From Bolinopsis microptera (Eukaryota > Ctenophora > Tentaculata > Lobata > Bolinopsidae), in contig NC_087073.1 in the NCBI RefSeq assembly GCF_026151205.1, forward strand, positions 15,085,837 to 15,149,836: 64,000 bases of DNA, given 5' to 3'. Made by a program: the position numbers and the translations under genes. Positions 57,239 through 64,000 of this stretch are shown piece by piece. The notes under the pieces were generated by a model. It did no database searches, was not told where the DNA came from, and saw only the letters and a list, made by a program, of their open reading frames with translations. Position 1 is the first letter of the stretch, and every line of letters starts with the position of its first letter.

Positions 57239-57906
57239 CTTGACTTACTTGACTTAAGGCGGGTGGTATTCCCGAGATCCATTGACAACAGTTCTCCACA
57301 GCTTTCTGTCCTCCATCAGTCTAGCTATCTCATCTACTGACTTCAGCCCAGTATCTGCTTTTAGGTTATCTAGTAGTGTTAAATGAGGTCGCCCCCTGTT
57401 AGTATGCCCATGACTCGGCTTCCAGAGGATCAGTTTGTTCAGTGTCAGCTCCGGATGTCGGTGAGCATGACCTGCAAGTCTGAGCCTTCGTTGGGTTATC
57501 TTGGAGCTGACTTTGGGAAGATCACCGTACAGGCTGTGGTTGCTGACATGGTCTCGATATTGGTTGATGTTAAGGGCCATTCTTAACATTCGCGTATAGC
57601 AACCATCAACCATCTTCTCTAGCCTTTTCGTCATTGTCCAAGTCTCGGAACCGTACAGTAGCACCGACTCCACTAGTGCTGTAAACACTCTGATCTTGAT
57701 AGACTTTCTAAGCTTAGAATTCCAAAGCTTTTTGAGTGTGTGGCATGCTCCCCATGCTCTTCCTTTCCTAACCCTGATATCACTCTCACTGTCTCTGATT
57801 CTAGAACCCAGATAAGTGAAGTCTTCCACATGCTCTATTGTACTGTTACCCAGGGACTTGATGGTATCAGGGTTCTCGATGTTCTGAGTAATGAATTTGG
57901 TTTTCC
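57239..57906 (-). mobile_element. 5'-truncated LINE (end of reverse transcriptase ORF), 10-bp TSD
   Basis: CATAAGCTAA at 57229-57238 and 57907-57916 flanks the insert exactly. On the minus strand the 191-codon frame 57254-57829 (with upstream in-frame sequence to the insert edge) encodes the region C-terminal to the RT catalytic site typical of RTE/CR1-like LINEs: EDFTYLGSRI, ESVLLYGSETWTMT, RLRLAGHAHRHPE, a TNRGRPHLTLLD motif and a stop. The 3' tail is a short tandem AAGTCAAGT repeat. The visible frame is undamaged, implying a recent insertion, but the RT palm is absent so the copy is dead. Confidence 0.88.
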
Positions 57907-57907
57907 C

Positions 57908-59633
57908 ATAAGCTAAGATGTAATGTAAGGTGGCTTTCAGTAGTTTTATCAGTGCAAGTATTCTGTAATACTGTTAGAAATTACTAGAGTAGTGTGAACA
58001 ACAATATAAACTATCAAATAAACCATTTGGAAACCATTTTAGGGTTTTTTTGATCGAATGTATCGTAATTAATATTTCTGCCCCCATTTACTAAGATGTA
58101 ATTTAAGGTGGTTTTCAGTGGTTTTATCAGTGCAAGTATTCTGTAATACTGTTAGTAGTTACTGGAGTAGTGTGAACAACAATATAAACTATCAAATAAA
58201 CCATTTGGAAACCATTTTAGGGTTTTTTTGATCGAATGTATCGTAATTAATATTTCTGCCCCCATTTACTAAGATGTAATGTAAGGTGGTTTTCAGTAGT
58301 TTTATCAGTGCAAGTATTCTGTAATACTGTTAGTAGTTACTGGAGTAGTGTGAACAACAATATAAACTATCGAATAAACCATTTGGAAACCATTTTAGGG
58401 TTTTTTTGATCGAATGTATCGTAATTAATATTTCTGCCCCATTTACTAAGATGTAATATAAGGTGGTTTTCAGTAGTTTTATCAGTGCAAGTATTCTGTA
58501 ATACTGTTAGTAGTTACTGGAGTAGTGTGAACAACAATATAAACTATCAAATAAACCATTCGGAAACCATTTTAGGGTTTTTTTGATCGAATGTATCGTA
58601 AATAATATTTCTGCCAATTTACTAAGATGTAATATAAGGTGGTTTTCAGTAGTTTTATCAGTGCAAGTATTCTGTAATATTACTGTTAGTAGTTACTGAA
58701 CTAGTGTGAACAACAATATAAACTATAAAATGAACCATTTGGAAACCATTTTAGAGTTTTTTTGATCGAATGTATCGTAATTAATATTTCTGCCCCCATT
58801 TACTAAGATGTAATGTAAGGTGGTTTTCAGTAGTTTTATCAGTGCAAGTATTCTGTAATACTGTTAGAAATTACTAGAGTAGTGTGAACAACATTATAAA
58901 CTATCAAATAAACCATTCAGAAACCATTTTAGGGGTTTTTTGATCGAATGTATCGTAATTAATATTTCCGCCCCCATTTACTAAGATGTAATGTAAGGTG
59001 GTTTTCAGTGGTTTTATCAGTGCAAGTTTTCTGTAATACTGTTAGTAGTTACTGGAGTAGTGTGAACAACAGTATAAACTATCAAATAAACCATTTGGAA
59101 ACCATTTTAGAGTTTTTTTGATCGAATGTATCGTAGTTAATATTTCTGCCCCCATTTACTAAGATGTAATGTAAGGTGGTTTTCAGTAGTTGTATCAGTG
59201 CAAGTATTCTGTAATACTGTTAGTAGTTACTGGAGTAGTGTGAACAACAATATAAATTATCAAATAAACCATTTGGAAACCATTTTAGAGTTTTTTTGAT
59301 CGAATGTATCGTAATTAATATTTCTGCCCCCATTTACTAAGATGTAATGTAAGGTGGTTTTCAGTAGTTTTATCAGTGCAAGTATTCTGTAATACTGTTA
59401 GAAATTACTAGAGTAGTGTGAACAACAATATAAACTATCAAATAAACCATTCAGAAACCATTTTAGGGGTTTTTTGATCGAATGTATCGTAATTAATATT
59501 TCTGCCCCCATTTACTAAGATGTAATGTAAGGTGGTTTTCAGTGGTTTTATCAGTGCAAGTATTCTGTAATACTGTTAGTAGTTACTGGAGTAGTGTGAA
59601 CAACAATATAAACTATCAAATAAACCATTTGGG
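57908..59633 (+). repeat. Satellite, ~178-bp unit, nearly ten copies
   Basis: Units start AAGATGTAATGTAAGGTGG near 57915, 58093, 58270, 58450, 58622, 58804, 58980, 59159, 59337 and 59516. Each carries AACCATTTTAGGG, TTTTTTTGATCGAATGTATC and TTTCTGCCCCCATTTACT. Two subtypes (TTAGTAGTTACTGGAG and TTAGAAATTACTAGAG) alternate about every fourth copy, suggesting a higher-order repeat. Confidence 0.93.
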
Positions 59634-59689
59634 GGCAACGATACAACTCAGTGAAAACATCCTCTTGTGTCTAATAATACAAAGATACA

Positions 59690-60065
59690 AGACGTGAGGC
59701 GCGGCGACATTATAAATTTTAGAACTGCCCGCGCATTTTGCTACTTTGCCGCGGCTCCACTAGTTTTTAACGTCTACCTGCGCGCAACCTACAACCTACC
59801 AGGACGCGCGCCGAGTTGGACTCGTCGACGGTCCCAATATGTGGAACAGATGTTTTACGAGTATCACCCGTTAATCAATCCTTCGCATCTCGCCGATCTG
59901 CATAACACATAAGGTGTTGCTAGAAGATGCGCGGCGCGGCCCAGTAGTGCATATCGCGCTATAAAGTAACATCCGTCAAAACACAAAACACGTGAGAGAA
60001 GCGAGTTGCTCTAACCAGAGCCCTTTCGCTTGCAGTAGCGCGCGACCGCCGAAGGCGGCAAAGAT
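59690..60065 (+). repeat. GGCGCGCG-family repeat, long copy
   Basis: Contains GACGCGCGCCGAGTTGGACT, CGAGTATCACCCGTTAAT, GCGCGGCGCGGCCCAGTAGT and GTAACATCCGTCAA, shared with 13942-14027 (inverted), 49121-49330 and 350-440. No recognisable coding sequence. Confidence 0.7.
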
Positions 60066-61525
60066 TCTACTTGTGAATGGTGAAGCAAGCGCGTCACGCA
60101 GTATGCGTATACACATGGCTATATTGTATATGAAAGAAGCGAGCAATACTTAAGGTAATGCAGGAGATAAATGTCAAATAAAAAGCTACCGTTCAAGCGG
60201 GGTTGAGATTATATTATTATTAAGCTTTTTGTACTTTGCTATTTCGGTATCATCCGTGCGTCAACGACTCAACATGAGCTGCCACGGTGTTTAAAATGTC
60301 ATGAGCATGCAGTACAGTAGAGTTTTTCGCGCGTTTCTGTGGACGTACGTGCGCGTGCGATGAGAGAACTACAACTCATTTTGCTCGCACAAATGCATTT
60401 CGCGCGTTCCATAAAGTTTAAACTCTAGTAGATTTTGCCCGCCACAAGCACTTCGAACTCATACTGGAGGTGGGCTGGCAGTGGGTCATCGTCAATCGTT
60501 CAGAAAATTGGTCAGTCTAAATGGATTAGCACTTAATTCTAAGAAGGAAAACTCATCATTTGTAATTACACGATGCTTAGCAATCCTCAAAATGTATCAT
60601 ATTTTAAAAACAGCAAGTAAAATAAATGGCTTTGGAAATTGTACTATTGACACATCAATTTCGCTGTGGCACACAGGCCCAGAATAAACTGAATACTGAT
60701 TGACAGACAGCAAAACTTATAAAATCCTTCTATAGTGCGAAATTTCGCAGTCGTACCCTGGGTAACTCATGAAAATGTGGGATCACTGATTAGTGAGTGT
60801 CCAAGGATATATAGAATAATAACCCTGGAATTCCAAGATATTTATGATATAACTATTATTCTATCTAGGAAGTTCCAAAACTGAGTAGGTAAAATCGTTA
60901 ATTTAAATTCTCTTGATAGTGTGTTGTGTGTGAAGTGAACGAAAATAGCATTATAAATTATTGTTAAGTGACTACTGACTTAGCCTCCTTGAAAATAATA
61001 CAAAATGTGGTTTACATATCAAAAATACTTTTTTGCTTCAAAAATTTACTGTACTACTACGACTGCCCGAACAACCTTAAAATTCCTGCCGCTATTCTAA
61101 TTTAATACTGGAAAAAAAAACTTCGTTAGAACGAATATCCCAATTCTTGAAGAACATTCGAAAAATTTAACCATAGTAATATTATATCAATACACAACGT
61201 GATAAATTTCATAGTCTTTCCACATTCACAGAATTTTCATAAAGCAAGTTATCAAAACAAATCAATCATGTTCTAGAATTATATAATAAAGATCTAAAAC
61301 TTTCAAAAAATCACGATTTCTATTATAGTAATTTGTTATAAATTAATAGTAGCCTCGAAGAATTTGTTCTGTATTAATCATGATAATTGAGCGGTTGAGT
61401 AAAGCAAATTCTGTGTGAAAGGGTCTCTCGAAAACCAAAGTCCAAACACGTTGCTAGAACAAGAATGAAACTGAAAAGGATAAAAAGCTGAGCTAGCTAC
61501 TGAAAAAAACAGGAGCTTTTACACC
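60066..61525. other. No recognisable gene
   Basis: AT-rich with a CG-rich patch at 60325-60412. Open frames are short and lack domain signatures. It may contain the 3' UTR of the gene ending at 61526. Confidence 0.45.
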
Positions 61526-62327
61526 TCAACCCTTAACATTGTCCACATCGCCGGTTTGCCCGCCGAAACATGCGGTGATACACGATTGAGGGGGAGGTTT
61601 GGGTGGATGAACTTTAACAGCGCCGTTGTCAGGGCGCTCGCGCTTTTTGTCCCTGGTGCTGAAGCGCCGTTTGATGGAATGTTTGAGGTTGTAAGTGAGG
61701 TTGTGGTGAGGGGGAGAGGGGGGAGGCTCCGTCAGTGCAGTGGGGCTCTCTTTTAGAGAACATATAGAGGCCCCCACCGAGGAGTACTTCTTGTCTAGTG
61801 TGTTTTGTGAGCGCTGCTTCTCTATGTTGGACGCACTGAAGAGAACATTATTATATAAGCATTATTATTATCAGGGTTGCGAACTATTCTATTTTAAGAA
61901 ATCGGTACAAGTGCTGAATGACGCCTATTTGAAGTAGATAAGAATTAAATAACTAATTTGTCCCAATTTCTCACAATGCGACAAGCCCAAATTAATGATG
62001 CAGATGATCTAATTAATAGGGGTCATTCATAAAAGTAAGTATATACTCGAGTATATATATACCCGCAACATTACATTGGCTTCCTTTTATGAATGACCCC
62101 TATTATGTAATTAAAAACTACCCAATCGCCGCCCAGGCCAAGGTTACCTGGCAAATCTACGATGAACGTTGAAGCACTTCTTCAAGACTTTCAGAGATTT
62201 GGAGCTTTGATTGCTCTTGGTGCTTTTTAATGTACTAGTGGTGCTACGACTGCCCGGTGGGGCAGGTGATACAGCGCTCTCCTCGCTGGCGAGGCGCTTC
62301 CGTACCGCCTCGTTAGTCCCTGTTACA
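61526..62327 (-). CDS. Unrecognised protein, two C-terminal exons
   Basis: Minus-strand exons 62148-62327 (acceptor TATCTTTCAG, donor GCCAG|GTAACC) and 61526-61835 (acceptor TTCTCTTCAG; stop TGA) join cleanly in phase 2. The product is hydrophilic, Ser/Thr/Pro-rich and basic: VRKRLASEESAV, a Ser/Lys-rich stretch, LKKCFNVHRRFA, IEKQRSQNTLDKKYSS, PPPSPPHH, HSIKRRFSTRDKKRER, ending GDVDNVKG. It reads like a cytoplasmic tail or linker. The frame runs 5' of the acceptor into a hydrophobic stretch (KILLIFAICSLSILISV), so an alternative start of this exon could include a membrane helix directly before VRKR. No family is recognised. Confidence 0.6.
62019..62100. mobile_element. 82-bp palindromic MITE, TA target
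   Basis: GGGGTCATTCATAAAAG on the left and CTTTTATGAATGACCCC on the right, with TA at 62017-62018 and 62101-62102. It lies in the intron between the two exons of the minus-strand gene. Typical of Tc1/mariner-related MITEs. Confidence 0.85.
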
Positions 62328-62733
62328 CTGAAAGATACAGAGATAAGGATTGAAAGACTACAGATAGCGAATATTAACAAAATTTTAACTGATATCACAA
62401 ATTTAGATCATACGTAATGATCAAAATAAGATACAATAAAATAGTTGAAAAACACTAAAATGCACTTTATATTTTGATATCTAACTGTGAACTATTTCTC
62501 TCAACACGTTAGCCTAAAAATTTTACATCCAGGCTAAATACATTAACGCTAAAAATAAATACTGGAAGGGCTCTTCTTAATGCAGTTAACGTAAATCCGC
62601 ATCATCGCATTAATGAAAATACAGCAAGCTTTCCTCTTCTACTCGTTTTAGCACTAGAGTTGTGAGGCTGCAAATAAATCTCTGCTGGACAAACATTTTT
62701 CATCGTCGTCATCTTCACTAAATTTAGAACTAT

Positions 62734-62946
62734 TTATATTCTAACATTGTTCCCAACTAAAACTTGTATAAACGCTGCAGAACCATTATCAGTGAGAATG
62801 GAATGCAATCCGTGGAGAATGCTAGGTATTGGGTGAACTGTCCAACCTTCAGCCGTATTCACTTTAAACGCAATACTCAAGCTCAGTTGGGCGAGTTGTA
62901 AGACGGCAATTATTCCTGTTATCACTGATGCATCATGATTTACCAT
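62734..62946 (-). CDS. Possible N-terminal exon of the same gene (tentative)
   Basis: A 70-codon frame starting MVNHDASVITGIIAVLQLAQ has a hydrophobic first helix and a second moderately hydrophobic segment, suggesting a small multi-helix membrane protein. A weak donor (AAT|GTTAGA) would leave in phase 0, which does not fit the phase-2 entry of the 62148-62327 exon, so at least one exon in between is missing from my model. It might be a separate gene or chance. Confidence 0.35.
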   Translation of the reverse strand: MVNHDASVITGIIAVLQLAQLSLSIAFKVNTAEGWTVHPIPSILHGLHSILTDNGSAAFIQVLVGNNVRI

Positions 62947-62949
62947 GAT

Positions 62950-64000
62950 ACTGAAAGTTTACAAGAATTTACTTATTTAAGTAATAATTAAAACTTAAAA
63001 GCCTTGAACAAGACACATTAAAGAAGTATTCAGTGCGACTGTTTGTGAGAGATAATGCTGCAGAGTTGTTGATTCGTGTCTTAGAACCTAATTATATATT
63101 AACGACTACAGTAAGATAATACAAGGGTATCATGATCTTGATAAGTATTCTCATAAACATGTAATCACACCATCTTCCTGGTGAGTAGGCAATGACTAGA
63201 CACGGTCTTTGTAATGAAAAACATTATACAATTATTATGATATTTGGGCTTAAGTGTTAGATGGCCCGATATGTTGGCATAATGTACAGAATTAAATCAT
63301 ACATTCCCTTAGAAGTGATAATACAAATCTACCACAGTTTTATCCAGTTACACTTCAACTATTGTTGCTTGGTCTGAGGCTTCGCATCTAGGACCAAAAT
63401 TAAGTGCTTATTCCGTCAACAAAAGAAAGGAATGAGAGCCGAAATGCCAGAAATGTAAATTATTTCTATAAAGATGGAAAGCTTCCTGCCGGCACTGCAT
63501 CTTTCTTCAACAGCCATTCGATTTTAACAATATTTGGTGTATAAAGTTCATCACATATTTTGTTCTTAAACACATTTTCTTAATTGTAATAGAAATATGC
63601 AAGGTATCTAGTAAAGATCGAGGGAGTTAAAGCTGGTTGAAATGCAGGATAGCGTTTAAATGTTATTAAACATGCCAGATTAAGTAAATTACTGATTAGA
63701 TAGGGTTACTTACACGGTTGACGTGGCCGCCTAATGCTATCATTTACGAAAGCTGTTTACAGTGGTGTGTAGGCATAACGTCAGTACTCAGTGCAGAGTA
63801 CTCAATATCATTTAGAGCTAAGCATTTGGTAAGGAGTGGCCGGAGTTAAGGTTATACAATATACAACATATCTCGTGCGCACAGGGAATGCAGAATTGGA
63901 GAGAAATAAAAGATTTAAACTATTATATAATATTGTTAGTACGTGATAAAAAGCTTGGAAAGCAGGATCCAGCTCAATTTACACGTCTGAGTTTCTCTCG
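62950..64000. other. No recognisable gene
   Basis: AT-rich sequence to the window end. Nothing with domain, repeat-end or splice support. Confidence 0.5.

Overview
The window is animal (metazoan) nuclear DNA: AT-rich, with GT-AG introns, genes spread over many kilobases, and dense eukaryotic repeats and transposon remnants. I see no prokaryotic operon, CRISPR array, rRNA or convincing tRNA. Recognisable genes are a ciliary transition-zone protein (TMEM17), a mitochondrial-type nucleoside diphosphate kinase (NME6), a RhoGAP protein of the FAM13 family, a membrane RING-CH (MARCH) ubiquitin ligase and a secreted cysteine-rich protein. A non-bilaterian animal (e.g. a cnidarian) is plausible from the style of the secreted protein, but I cannot fix the taxon.

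Layout. 1-14600: a locally duplicated block. Its centre is an intact seven-exon secreted-protein gene (8315-12563, +). Duplicated 5' and 3' flanks show that an upstream copy has lost almost its whole body (remnant near 6448-6480). Several mobile elements sit in one flank copy but not the other, so their empty sites are visible inside the window. 14600-32450: the TMEM17 gene (minus strand). Exons at 32343-32446, 20085-20240 and 16075-16206 are separated by very large introns. The first intron holds a MARCH-type gene on the opposite strand (29211-29930), a dead LINE (25578-26550), a hAT-type element (27436-28503) and MITEs. The next intron holds a telomere-repeat-bearing insertion 12 bp from the splice donor. 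36067-45105: FAM13-like RhoGAP gene, minus strand, six exons, with a long intron containing poly-G and another with a TTAA-flanked foldback element. 46051-47066: NME6, minus strand, three exons. 48900-50600: GC-rich palindromic repeat and an 11-copy 91-bp tandem array. 51100-56800: minisatellites interrupted by a LINE fragment, plus a SWIM zinc-finger gene or remnant (55161-56111). 56870-59700: a ~178-bp satellite with a 5'-truncated LINE inserted and inverted outer ends. 61526-62946: an unrecognised multi-exon minus-strand gene. 62950-64000: nothing recognised.

The genes do not form one pathway. The common thread is mobile-element activity: at least four insertions carry exact 9-bp target duplications (Mutator-like size), two further cases carry 8-bp duplications with hAT-type ends, and there are TTAA- and TA-flanked MITEs and three LINE fragments. 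All exon models come from reading splice signals and phase by eye; no transcript or database search was available.
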